Assembly: GCA_934148015.1 (NCBI GenBank)
Contig: CAKPCU010000003.1
Span: 1-64,000, forward strand
Direction of reading: 5' to 3'
Source of the DNA: an uncultured Bacilli bacterium
GTDB taxonomy: Bacteria; Bacillota_I; Bacilli_A; RF39; UBA660
Length of the DNA stretch: 64,000 nt
Part shown: in pieces, positions 43,357 to 52,974 of the stretch
How positions within the stretch are numbered: the first letter of the stretch is position 1
How the letters are laid out: each line of letters starts with the position of its first letter
Notes under the pieces: generated by a model
Told to the model about the DNA's origin: nothing
Seen by the model: the letters and a program-made list of their open reading frames with translations, nothing else
Databases searched by the model: none
Translations under genes and position numbers: made by a program

Positions 43357-44410
43357 AATTTATTTCGTTTTGTACACCCTTTTCTATTATACTACTTTTA
43401 GTAATATTTTTAGTTCTATTAGTACCATCTATAACATAATCAACATTAAAATATAGTGTCCTAGTAACATTACTTTCTTCATAAATTATAGTATCAGCTA
43501 AATTACTAGTATCAATTCCAATATAACTACCATTTCCTATTTTATATGCTATTTTTGTAACACTAGCATTTTCACAAGAAACATCATATTTAGCATAGTT
43601 TGATTTTACTTCTTTTAGGATAAGATTACATTCACCTATATATGCTTTAGTAGTTTTTGGAGTGCTAACAGATTTAACATCATATTTAGTAATTTTACTA
43701 TTGTTTGGATAATAAGTAACTTTTAAATATACTTTTTTTTCAAGATCTTTTTTTGATAAATATAATTTATCATTTAATTTTTTTGTAATTAGATCTTTGT
43801 AATCGGAGCTACCAACTTTGTACTTAATTGATTTTACTTTTGCATTATTACATTCTATATTATAATTCACCCCATTAGATGCTAAACTAAAATCCTTTAT
43901 ATCACAAGTGCCTGATGCGTTTTTAATAACTTCAACGTTAAATGTAGCTTCCTTATCGCTGCCATCTAAAGTTTTTGCTGTTATTTTTGCCTTACCAACT
44001 TTAAGTCCTACTACTCTGCCTTTATTATCTACTTTAGCTATGCTTTCATCAGAACTTACATAACCTATTTTTTTATTTCCAGAATTACTAGGTTTTATTG
44101 ACAAATATAGCTTTCTTTTAGTACCTTCTCTTAATTTAACTTTACTAATTAATGGTTTTATATCAGTAATTAGTGTGTTACTTTCATACTCTGTATTGTT
44201 TTTTCTAACAGATGCTAAAAGAGATAATTTATCAAATCCAAATAAAGTACCATAACCAAAAACTAATAACAATATAACAGCTACAAAAGAAAAAACAGCT
44301 AATAATATAGATTTTTTCTTTGTTTCCTTATCTGCTAATTTTGGTCTTCCAACCTTTCCCTTTAGTTCTTCATCTGTAAATCCTAGAAATTCAACAAAAT
44401 CTTTTTTCAT
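43355..44410 (-). CDS. Membrane-anchored bacterial Ig-like (Big2) protein
   Basis: This protein of about 351 residues has an N-terminal cytoplasmic stretch (about 30 residues), a helix near residues 33-55 (ILLAVFSFVAVILLLVFGYG), and an extracytoplasmic region. A Big2 domain reads GYVSSDESIAKVDNKGRVVG and then KVGKAKITAKTLDG. Two further repeats of about 75 residues, each with a Cys pair (GTCDIKDFSL and GECNLILKEV), follow. ATG at 44410 fits GGAGTTGAAAAT. It follows tadC by 110 bases with no terminator seen between, so it may belong to the Tad operon as a surface accessory. Confidence 0.65.
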   Translation of the reverse strand: MKKDFVEFLGFTDEELKGKVGRPKLADKETKKKSILLAVFSFVAVILLLVFGYGTLFGFDKLSLLASVRKNNTEYESNTLITDIKPLISKVKLREGTKRKLYLSIKPSNSGNKKIGYVSSDESIAKVDNKGRVVGLKVGKAKITAKTLDGSDKEATFNVEVIKNASGTCDIKDFSLASNGVNYNIECNNAKVKSIKYKVGSSDYKDLITKKLNDKLYLSKKDLEKKVYLKVTYYPNNSKITKYDVKSVSTPKTTKAYIGECNLILKEVKSNYAKYDVSCENASVTKIAYKIGNGSYIGIDTSNLADTIIYEESNVTRTLYFNVDYVIDGTNRTKNITKSSIIEKGVQNEIN

Positions 44411-44519
44411 ATTTTCAACTCCTATACCTATCTCTATTATAATATTATCATTTAAATATTTTTCATTCAATAAAAAAATAAATTTATGTATACCAAATGT
44501 AAAAAAGAATATCTTTTAT

Positions 44520-45233
44520 TTAAGATAATCTTTGTATCAATTCAACTAATGCTGGTCCTAGTACTATTAAAAGTATTAGTGGTATAAAAAATATAACAGA
44601 AAATATACTTATTTTATTTGGAATTTTATTAATTCTTGATTTTATATCCATTATTTGTTTATCTTTTAGGAAATCAAGTTGATTATACATAGTATCTATT
44701 ATACTATTTCCAAAAAGATTAGATTGTTCCATATTTAAAATTATGTTATTAATAGTTAGGCTTGGTATTCTCTTGCTCATTAAAGATAAACTTTCAGTTA
44801 ATGACTTACCAAAATTAACCTGTTTTAATGTTTCTTTAAATTCATCTGATATTTCAGAATCTATATACTTACAAGCCATCTTTATTGCATTTTCCAAATT
44901 TCTACCTGACTCCAAAGCAAGTGTTAAAACTTCAAAGTAATAATATGCCTGGCTATCTAACTTTCTTTCCCTTTTCTTTAATGGAACATCTATCATTAAA
45001 TATCCAATTAGTAAATACCATAAAACAGTTACAATAGGTGCGATTATGGCACCTTGATTTATAAATATAAAAACTATAAAGAAAACCATGATAGAAGTAT
45101 ATAATCTAAGATTTAAAAAGTATTCTTCATTAAATTTTTTAGATACTCCAAACTGATCAATTTTGTTTTTAACTTTTTCTATATCTTGTTTTCTATAAAT
45201 TCTATTTATAAATTTTTTCTTACCATTATTCAT
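44520..45233 (-). CDS. tadC: Tad apparatus inner-membrane protein TadC
   Basis: This 237-residue protein has three helices and a T2SSF domain with EVLTLALESGRNLENAIKMA and FGKSLTESLSLMSKRIPS. It pairs with TadB to form the platform of the Tad/Flp machine. It starts three bases after tadB. It is shorter than full TadC proteins, but the T2SSF core is complete. Confidence 0.85.
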   Translation of the reverse strand: MNNGKKKFINRIYRKQDIEKVKNKIDQFGVSKKFNEEYFLNLRLYTSIMVFFIVFIFINQGAIIAPIVTVLWYLLIGYLMIDVPLKKRERKLDSQAYYYFEVLTLALESGRNLENAIKMACKYIDSEISDEFKETLKQVNFGKSLTESLSLMSKRIPSLTINNIILNMEQSNLFGNSIIDTMYNQLDFLKDKQIMDIKSRINKIPNKISIFSVIFFIPLILLIVLGPALVELIQRLS

Positions 45234-45236
45234 CTT

Positions 45237-46229
45237 TTAAAACCTCACTCTCATAATCTTATTTACAAAGAATGCATAAAGCAAGTATAAAACAATTATC
45301 AAACATAATATAATATTCCCAGCTGAAGAGCTAAATAGTGGATCAAAATAGTTTCTATCTAATAAAAGAATAAATAATACGAAAATAAATGGAATTATTA
45401 ATAGCACCTTACTTATCATGTTAGAACTTGAGGTTAATGATTTCATCTCCTGCTTTAATTTTCGTTTATCAAATAACATTTTTTCTATTGAAGAAAAAAC
45501 TTTAATTATATTGCCTCCCGTCTTATTAAGAATTGATAGTGATGAGGTAATATAGCTTACCTCTTCTGATTCAACTCTTTTTGAAAATCGTTCAAAGACA
45601 ACATCTAAAGATAAACCATAACTTATTTCCATATGCATTTTCTTAAATTCTTGTTTAATTGGACCTTTTAATTCTTTAGAAACTATTTCTATAGCTTGCA
45701 TAGTACTTCTTCCAGATCTAAAAGCATTGTTCATAATTATAATAGCATTTAAAAGATCCCTTTCAACTAGCTTTTTCTTTATATAACTCGATATCTTATA
45801 ATATATATCTATGATGAAAAAGCCTATTACACCTGATAATAATATATCTATAATATTAGCAAATTTTCCCTCAATTATTCTAGCTAGCACAATTACAAAT
45901 ATAAATATAAAACTAATAATTATTTTATTACTTACAAAATCCAAAGACGATGTATCTTTTTTTTCTTCATAATCAATGTATTTATTATATTTTAAAGAAT
46001 ATTTTTTAAGCATTACAGATTTTTTTAAGATATTAGATATACTTTTTATTAATAAATTGTATTTATTACTTATATTATCCATTAAAGATAATTTTTCATC
46101 TTTAAGACTAGATACACTATACTTAGATATTCTTTTTTCTAATTTTAGTGCACTATTATAAGTAATTAAGTAAAATATAATAAAAGTTAGTAACAAAATA
46201 ATAACAGTTTGAATAATAAATACATTCAT
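45237..46229 (-). CDS. tadB: Tad apparatus inner-membrane protein TadB
   Basis: This 330-residue protein has helices at both ends and a T2SSF domain (AIIIMNNAFRSGRSTMQAIE, then GLSLDVVFERFSKRVESEE). TadB acts with TadC under the ATPase. It sits 16 bases after cpaF and three before tadC. Confidence 0.87.
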   Translation of the reverse strand: MNVFIIQTVIILLLTFIIFYLITYNSALKLEKRISKYSVSSLKDEKLSLMDNISNKYNLLIKSISNILKKSVMLKKYSLKYNKYIDYEEKKDTSSLDFVSNKIIISFIFIFVIVLARIIEGKFANIIDILLSGVIGFFIIDIYYKISSYIKKKLVERDLLNAIIIMNNAFRSGRSTMQAIEIVSKELKGPIKQEFKKMHMEISYGLSLDVVFERFSKRVESEEVSYITSSLSILNKTGGNIIKVFSSIEKMLFDKRKLKQEMKSLTSSSNMISKVLLIIPFIFVLFILLLDRNYFDPLFSSSAGNIILCLIIVLYLLYAFFVNKIMRVRF

Positions 46230-46245
46230 CTATAACACCTTCTTT

Positions 46246-47583
46246 TTATTTTTTAAAATTAAATATATCATCTATATCATCTATACCTCTGCTTTTTATC
46301 TTTTGATAAACCTTTGGTATACGTTTTTTAAGGTCAAAAGCACCATCTACTTCTCCTTTATCAGTTAGACCAGTTTGTTTAAATGAAAAGATTTCCTTTA
46401 AAGATATATCATCTTCATTAAAACCATCAACCTCACAAATGCTGTTAACCTTTCTTCTACCATCAGATAATCTAGTAACATTAATAACTATATCTATGGC
46501 ATTTTCTATATATTCTCTAATAGCTTTAATAGGTATTTCCATTCCAGCCATAAGTACCATTGTCTCAAGTCTGTTTAAAGCTTCTATAGGACTATTAGCA
46601 TGCATAGTAGTAAGAGAGCCCTCATGACCTGTGTTCATAGCTTGAAGCATATCAAAAGCCTCCTTACCACGTACCTCACCTACTATTATTCTATCTGGTC
46701 TCATACGAAGAGAATTAATTACTAAATCACGTATTGTTATCTCACCTGTACCCTCATAATTAACCAATCTTGTTTCTAAGGATATTACGTGTGGCTGACT
46801 TAATTTAAGTTCAGCTGCATCCTCTATTGTTATAACACGTTCATCACTACCTATAAAAGAAGATAACGCATTCAAAAGAGTTGTTTTACCACTACCTGTT
46901 CCACCACAAATTATAATATTTAACTTAGCTCTTATTGCAGCATCTAAAAATCTTGCCATATAAGGTGTCATAGAACCAGTTCTCAAAAAATCATCAATAG
47001 TTCTCATATCATGTCTAAATTTTCTTATTGTAACAACAGGTCCTTTTAAAGATAAAGGTGGTATAACAGCATTTAATCTAGAACCATCCTCTAATCTTGC
47101 ATCTACCATAGGATTTGCAGTATCAATCGTTCTACCAAGCGGTTGGACAATTTTTTGAACAGTTCTTATAATATGTTCATCATTAATAAATGAAACAGAA
47201 TCATCACGGCTTATCTGTCCATCTATTTCTACATAAACTTCATTTTTTCCATTAACCATTATTTCAGTAATATTAGGATCATCCAAAAGTTCTGTAATAG
47301 GTCCATACCCATTTACTTCATTTTCTATTAAATTAAATATATGACTACGCTCTAAATTAGTTAAATCATATCCTATCAAAGCTTTATCAATTTCATCATT
47401 TATATATTCATTTAACATTTTATTATTAGGTATTTTATCATCAATTAAATTAGATATAATTGTATTTCTTAAATTATCCAAAAGCTCTTTATCTTTAAAT
47501 ATATCATAGTCTTTTATAGGAACATAATCCGTTTTTTCTTCTTTTAAATCAAAAGCATTCAATAAATTACTACTTTTTTTCAT
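46246..47583 (-). CDS. cpaF: Tad secretion ATPase CpaF/TadA
   Basis: This 445-residue hexameric ATPase powers assembly of a Flp-type pilus or secretion machine. Walker A is [17 protein letters not shown] and the Asp box is [36 protein letters not shown] carries Walker B and [12 protein letters not shown] the His box. Its start overlaps the preceding ATPase gene. Length and motifs are those of CpaF. Confidence 0.93.
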   Translation of the reverse strand: MKKSSNLLNAFDLKEEKTDYVPIKDYDIFKDKELLDNLRNTIISNLIDDKIPNNKMLNEYINDEIDKALIGYDLTNLERSHIFNLIENEVNGYGPITELLDDPNITEIMVNGKNEVYVEIDGQISRDDSVSFINDEHIIRTVQKIVQPLGRTIDTANPMVDARLEDGSRLNAVIPPLSLKGPVVTIRKFRHDMRTIDDFLRTGSMTPYMARFLDAAIRAKLNIIICGGTGSGKTTLLNALSSFIGSDERVITIEDAAELKLSQPHVISLETRLVNYEGTGEITIRDLVINSLRMRPDRIIVGEVRGKEAFDMLQAMNTGHEGSLTTMHANSPIEALNRLETMVLMAGMEIPIKAIREYIENAIDIVINVTRLSDGRRKVNSICEVDGFNEDDISLKEIFSFKQTGLTDKGEVDGAFDLKKRIPKVYQKIKSRGIDDIDDIFNFKK

Positions 47584-48364
47584 TCTTAGCCTCCGAACTT
47601 TCTTTTGTTAAAATAAGACTATTAGCAAGCTTAGTCAAATTAGATATATCTAGTTTTTTAGTTTGTCTTATTTTTTTATTAAGAGTTAATATTTCTCCAT
47701 CAATAACATATTTATCAATATTTTTTATGTAAAAAGATTTATCTATTTTATAATCTATATTGTGTTTAATTATATTTTTAATATCAAAAAGGGAAAAATA
47801 ATCCTTTCCAGTATCTTTAGAAGCATTATATAATATTTTATAATTAGTTTTATTAGTATCTTCAAATATTGATATCATACTTCTAGAATTTTTTAAATCA
47901 GCAGGATCATTAGTAACAATAAATAAAGTATTATCACTTTTATCTAACGCACTAAGTGAAATAGGACTTAAATTATGAGATGTATCAATTAATATAACAT
48001 CATACTTGTACATAGAAGATGAAATTATTAAACCAATGTATTTACTATCAATTTTAAAAGAATATCTAGGATCTATAGGAGCTGGTAAAACATCTATTTT
48101 TTCATTGTAAGATGATATATAATTTTCTATGCCATCAAACCTATTATTACTCATATCATCTACAACATTATAAATACTTTTTTTAACATCAACATTTAAA
48201 CTAAGCGATACAGCACCACTATTTAAATCTAAGTCTATTATTAAAGTTTTTTTATCTAAAAGACTATATATGCCAGCTAAATTAAGAGTAGTTGTAGTCT
48301 TACCAACTCCTCCCTTACAAGAAAAAATAGTTATTACTTTTGCTGCGTTTTTTTTCATTTTCAT
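47570..48364 (-). CDS. ParA/MinD-like ATPase, CpaE/TadZ type
   Basis: This 264-residue cytosolic ATPase has the deviant Walker A FSCKGGVGKTTTTLNLAG, the Asp in LIIDLDLNSG, and DVILIDTSHNLS. In Tad systems it places the machine at the pole. There is no receiver-like N-terminal domain as in CpaE, so it resembles the shorter Gram-positive form. It overlaps both neighbours by a few bases. Confidence 0.85.
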   Translation of the reverse strand: MKMKKNAAKVITIFSCKGGVGKTTTTLNLAGIYSLLDKKTLIIDLDLNSGAVSLSLNVDVKKSIYNVVDDMSNNRFDGIENYISSYNEKIDVLPAPIDPRYSFKIDSKYIGLIISSSMYKYDVILIDTSHNLSPISLSALDKSDNTLFIVTNDPADLKNSRSMISIFEDTNKTNYKILYNASKDTGKDYFSLFDIKNIIKHNIDYKIDKSFYIKNIDKYVIDGEILTLNKKIRQTKKLDISNLTKLANSLILTKESSEAKNEKK

Positions 48365-48759
48365 TCAACCCTTTCTATTACAGTATTACCCTCTGCATTT
48401 ATATAACCTATATAATTAATAGATATTTTATATTTATCTTTTCCTATTATATTTCCAAAAAAACTACTACTGTTTTTTTCTACTTTTAAATTAATTATTT
48501 TATTTAACTTATCAAGTTTTATATCGTATTTGTCTATTTTATCATCGTTTTTATTTATTAAATCAATCATACTATCATATGGATTATTATCAATGTTTTT
48601 TAGTCCATAATCAAGCACTAATTTTGATACATCATCTAAATTATTAGAAGTTACTTTGGCAAGACCTATATCCACTACAAATGCACCAAGTAACATAAAA
48701 ACAGGTATAAATATAACAAATAAAAATAAGCTTTGTCCTTTATTATTTAAACTAATCAT
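48361..48759 (-). CDS. TadE/TadG-like pseudopilin
   Basis: This 132-residue protein begins LNNKGQSLFLFVIFIPVFML, a TadE/G-like N-terminal helix, then an extracellular domain of about 105 residues. It is the second of two small Tad envelope genes, overlapping the first by eight bases. It is probably a minor pilin or structural subunit. Confidence 0.7.
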   Translation of the reverse strand: MISLNNKGQSLFLFVIFIPVFMLLGAFVVDIGLAKVTSNNLDDVSKLVLDYGLKNIDNNPYDSMIDLINKNDDKIDKYDIKLDKLNKIINLKVEKNSSSFFGNIIGKDKYKISINYIGYINAEGNTVIERVE

Positions 48760-49096
48760 TTTTTAGCACCCTATGTGTTTTTAGTTTAAAAACACTATTT
48801 TTAAGATAATTAAGACCTGGTGTTATTGGAGTAACACTCTTTTCTATTTCAATTGTCGTATAACCATCATTTTCTTTTATATTAATATCTAAGTTTTTAT
48901 TATCACCTATTATCTTTTTAATATCATCTATTTGCTTTCCATCTTCATACAAATTTGCTGCATCACTTACAATATTTTCCAGGTTATTTTTTTCGTATAT
49001 TACCATACCAAAATCAATAAGACAAAAAACAAGTAGTAGCATAACAGGTAATATAATCACAAATTCAATTAAAGCTTGACCTTTTTTGTTTCTCAT
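48752..49096 (-). CDS. TadE-like pseudopilin
   Basis: This protein of about 114 residues begins RNKKGQALIEFVIILPVMLL, the TadE hallmark with Glu at the fifth position of the hydrophobic stretch, and ends in a small extracellular domain. ATG at 49096 follows TAGGGGATTGATAGAA. It is the first gene of the Tad operon here; no Flp pilin or prepilin peptidase gene is seen upstream. Confidence 0.75.
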   Translation of the reverse strand: MRNKKGQALIEFVIILPVMLLLVFCLIDFGMVIYEKNNLENIVSDAANLYEDGKQIDDIKKIIGDNKNLDINIKENDGYTTIEIEKSVTPITPGLNYLKNSVFKLKTHRVLKND

Positions 49097-49162
49097 TTCT
49101 ATCAATCCCCTATTATCAATTAGTATTATAGCAAAAAATGTAACTTAAAACAACAAATTATG

Positions 49163-49192
49163 TAAAAAAAATTAAGGCATAACACCTTAATT
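49163..49192 (-). terminator. Terminator of rplS
   Basis: On the minus strand AATTAAGG pairs with CCTTAATT across TGTTATG, followed by eight Ts. It overlaps the last codons of rplS and separates it from the Tad operon. Confidence 0.85.
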
Positions 49193-49525
49193 TCTTTCTT
49201 TTAATTTAAATTGTCCAACTACATCTCTAGCATAGTATAATTTAGCTCTTCTAGCTTTACCTTTTCTAGTTACAGTAATAGAATCTAATTTTGGTGAATG
49301 AACTGGGAATGTTCTTTCAACTCCAACACCACCAGACATCTTACGAACTGTAAAAGTCTCAGATATTCCACTACCTTTACGAGAAATAACTATTCCTTCA
49401 TATGCTTGAACTCTTTCTTTTTTACCCTCAATAATTTTAACACCAACATTAACAGTGTCTCCAACTCTAAATTCAGGTACGGTTGGATTTAATTGTTCAC
49501 TTGTAATCTTTTCAATCTTATTCAT
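49187..49525 (-). CDS. rplS: 50S ribosomal protein L19
   Basis: This 112-residue protein has [20 protein letters not shown], the signature [32 protein letters not shown] and a basic end. ATG follows GAAAGGAAGACTAAAGATT. It has its own promoter and leader and its own terminator, while trmD lies upstream behind an unknown gene. Confidence 0.96.
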   Translation of the reverse strand: MNKIEKITSEQLNPTVPEFRVGDTVNVGVKIIEGKKERVQAYEGIVISRKGSGISETFTVRKMSGGVGVERTFPVHSPKLDSITVTRKGKARRAKLYYARDVVGQFKLKERN

Positions 49526-49552
49526 AATCTTTAGTCTTCCTTTCTAAAATAT

Positions 49553-49606
49553 ATAACCAGCAATCATGCATAAATGTTAATACTTGTATCGGATTGCTTT
49601 TTTGAA
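49553..49606 (-). promoter_or_regulatory. Putative L19 leader (autoregulatory hairpin)
   Basis: On the minus strand GCAATC pairs with GATTGC around about 26 bases of A/T-rich loop, preceded by a run of As and followed within about 40 bases by the rplS start. Ribosomal-protein L19 leaders of Bacillota have a hairpin here. The consensus was not checked. Confidence 0.45.
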
Positions 49607-49613
49607 CAATATG

Positions 49614-49642
49614 ATTTTAACACAATATTTATAATTGTGCAA
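49614..49642 (-). promoter_or_regulatory. Promoter of rplS
   Basis: TTGCAC (49642-49637) and TAAAAT (49619-49614) are 17 bases apart on the minus strand. Confidence 0.65.
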
Positions 49643-49718
49643 GTACTTTAAAACCAGTAATTTATCTTATATATGATTCCAATCAAATTTTAAATTGATT
49701 ATCTTAAGAATTCTCTGA

Positions 49719-49735
49719 TTATTATACCATGTTAA
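49719..49735 (-). promoter_or_regulatory. Possible extended -10 promoter upstream of rplS
   Basis: On the minus strand ATGGTATAAT (extended -10, TATAAT at 49726-49721) faces rplS, but I see no convincing -35 box. The 100 bases between it and the main rplS promoter contain only A/T-rich inverted repeats. Confidence 0.3.
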
Positions 49736-49757
49736 ACAGGCTTTCATTTTTATAAAT

Positions 49758-50699
49758 CTATACCAGAAACATATTTTTATTCATACTATGCGTTTTAATA
49801 AATTCATTTTCATTATATTCATTATATTCATTATATTCACTATATTTTTTACCACTAGTACTTCCTATTTTATTCATCACCCTAGATATTATATCCATTT
49901 TAGTTTCATTAGCCATATCTAATGTAGACATAACATACAAAAATTCTTCAGCACTATTAAACTCATTAATAAGAGATATATCCAAATTTACCATAGCTAA
50001 TATTAAGTAATGTATATTTTTAGATTCTTTAATTTTATTTATTAATAATTTTTTATCAGATCCATCAACTTTAAGAGCAAATAAATATATATATAAAATA
50101 TCATTAAGTTCTATTATTTTTTGTTCCATTTTTTTAATATCAGCATCTTTACATCTTAATGCATAATTATATACTAATTTACTACTACCACTATCAAGCA
50201 CTACCTTTTCTAAATCCTCTTGATTTATTACGCTCTTTAAATATTTATTATCAAACGAAAGATTCATAATATTAAATGTTAAATCTTCATTACTTTTCAT
50301 TTTAGATATTAAAGAATCTTTGTTAATTAATCCAGTCTTGCAAAGAGTAAAGAAATCTAAAGAACTACGCCAATTAAGCAAACAAATATCAATTAGACTA
50401 GCTAAATAATCTTTGTTTACATTTTCTACGAAGTATTGGTTTGATAATAATTTTAATATATAATCCTTTACACTATAACCCATTTCACCATCTCTTATAA
50501 AATACCTTGCAATCATATCTAAACTACTAACTTTAGTAAATAAAGGAACTAGTGCAACTATAGTCTTTCTGTTATATTTATTTAGTAATAACTCACATAA
50601 TTCGTCTTCATCATATTTTCCTTTTAGCTTTTCTATTATTTTACTAGAGTCGTTATTAAAAATAATTCTTTTAACATTTTTTTCGTTAACTTTATTCAT
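49758..50699 (-). CDS. Uncharacterised helical-repeat protein
   Basis: This 313-residue soluble protein is almost entirely alpha-helical, with short helix pairs reminiscent of alpha-alpha repeats (KTIVALVPLFTKVSSLDMIA; LISKMKSNEDLTFNIMNLSF). Near the C-terminus a nine-base tandem repeat (49805-49840 region) encodes Glu-Tyr-Asn triplets. ATG follows GGAGATAAATT, three bases after trmD. I do not recognise the family. Its place in the rimM-trmD-rplS block suggests co-expression with translation genes. Confidence 0.6.
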   Translation of the reverse strand: MNKVNEKNVKRIIFNNDSSKIIEKLKGKYDEDELCELLLNKYNRKTIVALVPLFTKVSSLDMIARYFIRDGEMGYSVKDYILKLLSNQYFVENVNKDYLASLIDICLLNWRSSLDFFTLCKTGLINKDSLISKMKSNEDLTFNIMNLSFDNKYLKSVINQEDLEKVVLDSGSSKLVYNYALRCKDADIKKMEQKIIELNDILYIYLFALKVDGSDKKLLINKIKESKNIHYLILAMVNLDISLINEFNSAEEFLYVMSTLDMANETKMDIISRVMNKIGSTSGKKYSEYNEYNEYNENEFIKTHSMNKNMFLV

Positions 50700-50702
50700 A
50701 AT

Positions 50703-51899
50703 TTATCTCCTTTTATAATTCTCACTTTGATTAATTATAACGCTATTTTTGATGGATTTTGTTTTCACAAACTCTCCAACAAGCAAATTTATATTCTTAA
50801 TTATTTTATCTAAATTAGCTTTACCTAAATATAAAGCATATGTAGAAATTATCATAGACTTTAGCATTTCAGCTTCACCTAAAACTCTTGATGTTGCATC
50901 ATCGTCATCTGTATTTAACGCTGCATTAAGTCTATAGGTTAATATATTTACTTTCTTCATTACATTCCTAAGAACCATCTTTTCTATAAATGCTTTTTTA
51001 ACAATCAAAATTTTGCTAATACTATTACTTTTATTTTTTCCCTTAAGTTTATATCCACTAATTAATTTAGGCTTTAATGTAGTAACGGCTTTTGTCTTTT
51101 CTTCTTTAAATAAAGCATATTTTCCTGTTTTTTTAATTTTTTTACTTTCTTTTACTTCAACTACTTTAATATTTTTTATATCATCAGTTACAATATTATT
51201 TTTATTTTTCTTAATACCTTTTTTATCTACTTTAGCTTTGTTTAATAAGTCAGGCCTTTTTAACAATGTAATATTAATTTGTTTTTCTTCTCTCCATTTT
51301 CTAATTTCTTCATGGTTACCAGAAAGTAAAACATCAGGCACTTGCATACCTTTATAGTTTCTTGGTTTTGTATATGTTGGATAATCTAATAGATTATTAT
51401 TAAATGAGTCATTTAAATGAGATTCTTCTTCTATAACCCCTGGAATTAATCTTGCAACAGAATCAGTTATAACCATAGCAGGAAGTTCACCACCTGTTAA
51501 CACATAATCACCAATAGAAATTTCTTCATCACATATACTTTTTATTCTCTCATCAAATCCCTCGTAATGTCCACAAATTAATATCAAATGTTCTTCTTTA
51601 GATAATTCGTAAGCCTTATTTTGATTATATTTCTTACCCTGAGGTGATAATAGAATAACTTTAGAATTGTTTTTCTTTATTTTTTCTACACAATCAAAGA
51701 TAGGCTGGCACATTAAAACCATACCACTTCCACCACCATATGGTGTATCATCCACCTTTTTATGTTTATTATTTGAATAATCTCTAAAATTAAGTGCGTT
51801 TATCTCAAGTTTTTTATTGTCTATTGCTCTTTTAATAATTGATTCATTCTTAAAGCCATCAAACATTTCAGGAAAAAGTGTTAATATATCTATTTTCAT
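50703..51899 (-). CDS. trmD: tRNA (guanine-N1)-methyltransferase TrmD with a C-terminal extension
   Basis: Residues 1-225 are a complete TrmD: MKIDILTLFPEMF, DDTPYGGGSGMVL, SPQGKKYNQ, LICGHYEGFDERI, the trefoil-knot SIGDYVLTGGELPA and the closing GNHEEIRKWRE. It methylates G37 of tRNAs starting their anticodon-adjacent base with G. About 170 extra residues follow: a Lys-rich linker (about 222-290) and a helical domain (about 291-385) with RLNAALNTDDDDATSRVLG. TrmD usually ends near 245 residues. The extension is in frame and shows no degraded look; its role is unknown. Confidence 0.92.
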   Translation of the reverse strand: MKIDILTLFPEMFDGFKNESIIKRAIDNKKLEINALNFRDYSNNKHKKVDDTPYGGGSGMVLMCQPIFDCVEKIKKNNSKVILLSPQGKKYNQNKAYELSKEEHLILICGHYEGFDERIKSICDEEISIGDYVLTGGELPAMVITDSVARLIPGVIEEESHLNDSFNNNLLDYPTYTKPRNYKGMQVPDVLLSGNHEEIRKWREEKQINITLLKRPDLLNKAKVDKKGIKKNKNNIVTDDIKNIKVVEVKESKKIKKTGKYALFKEEKTKAVTTLKPKLISGYKLKGKNKSNSISKILIVKKAFIEKMVLRNVMKKVNILTYRLNAALNTDDDDATSRVLGEAEMLKSMIISTYALYLGKANLDKIIKNINLLVGEFVKTKSIKNSVIINQSENYKRR

Positions 51900-51966
51900 A
51901 ATGTATACCTCTTTGTTAACAATAATATTATAACTACATTATATCATTATTTAGTAATAAGTTAAA

Positions 51967-52863
51967 TTATTTTTTCTTATAATAAGCCATATGTAATCCA
52001 TCTATAACAGCTAATTTCTCGCAAATGTCCTTATTATTAGTTTTTTCTACATACTTTCTAGTAGTAGATATAACATCCAAAAAGTCTTCATCAGTAAATT
52101 TTGGAAATTTATTATAGTCTATTTTTTCAATACTATTTCTAATAATATATCTACTTAATTTTTTTGACTTACCAACTATTGGATTTTTACTTTCCATAGT
52201 AATATTGTTATATTCATCTATTCTATTTTTAATAAGCGATGCAACATCTATTTTTTCATTATCCTCAGTTTCAAAATAATAATAAAAATTTAAAAAGTCA
52301 TAAAATACTTTTTCATTATCCATCTTTATTAAATTTTTAGATTTAATACACTTTAATATATAATTAAATTTATCTTCCATGTATTCAACCGATTCTATTC
52401 TCTTTTTATTAAATACATAACAAGAAGCTAAATAATTTGAAATTGCTATTAAATATTTATTAGCAAGTTCTTTTACTTTTTTTGATCTAAACAAGCTATT
52501 TCTTATAGAAAAGCAAGATAAAATAGTATCAATTTCATCTTTTCCATCTAAATTAACATACCTAGATAATTCATCTTTAACAACGCTAGCTATAACAATG
52601 TTAGAGTTATCATATGAATAGAAAAAGTTTAAACATTCATTTAAATTTTCTCTATTACTTTCTTTTTTAGAATAGTTTTCTAAGCTATTTATATTAGTAG
52701 AATAATTAATTTTTTTGGCATCTTTTTCAATATAATTTGAATAAAAAGAATCAAGTTCGTAAGCACTTTTCTTTTGATCAACAGTTAATTCTAAATATAA
52801 TTTTACTACGTCTCCTAATTTATTTAGTTTATCAACATCAACTAATTTCTCTGTATTTTTCAT
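51967..52863 (-). CDS. Uncharacterised protein between rimM and trmD (298 aa)
   Basis: This predicted soluble, helical, lysine-rich protein has a segment ESNRENLNECLNFFYSYDNS and a closing DGLHMAYYKKK. I see no known motif, signal or membrane segment. ATG follows GGGGGATTAAATT. It lies between a 191-residue membrane-protein gene and trmD in an otherwise conserved translation operon. Size and composition resemble the helical protein at 49758-50699, but I see no clear alignment. Confidence 0.55.
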   Translation of the reverse strand: MKNTEKLVDVDKLNKLGDVVKLYLELTVDQKKSAYELDSFYSNYIEKDAKKINYSTNINSLENYSKKESNRENLNECLNFFYSYDNSNIVIASVVKDELSRYVNLDGKDEIDTILSCFSIRNSLFRSKKVKELANKYLIAISNYLASCYVFNKKRIESVEYMEDKFNYILKCIKSKNLIKMDNEKVFYDFLNFYYYFETEDNEKIDVASLIKNRIDEYNNITMESKNPIVGKSKKLSRYIIRNSIEKIDYNKFPKFTDEDFLDVISTTRKYVEKTNNKDICEKLAVIDGLHMAYYKKK

Positions 52864-52927
52864 AATTTAATCCCCCTATACAAGTTTGATATATTAACAG
52901 AAATATAGAAAAAAGTCAATTATGAAA

Positions 52928-52964
52928 AAAACTATTAACAAAATTCATTTGCTAATAGTCTATA
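52928..52964 (-). terminator. Terminator of the 191-residue membrane-protein gene
   Basis: On the minus strand GACTATTA pairs with TAATAGTT around 14 bases and is followed by seven Ts. Confidence 0.6.
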
Positions 52965-52974
52965 AATTTAAAAA

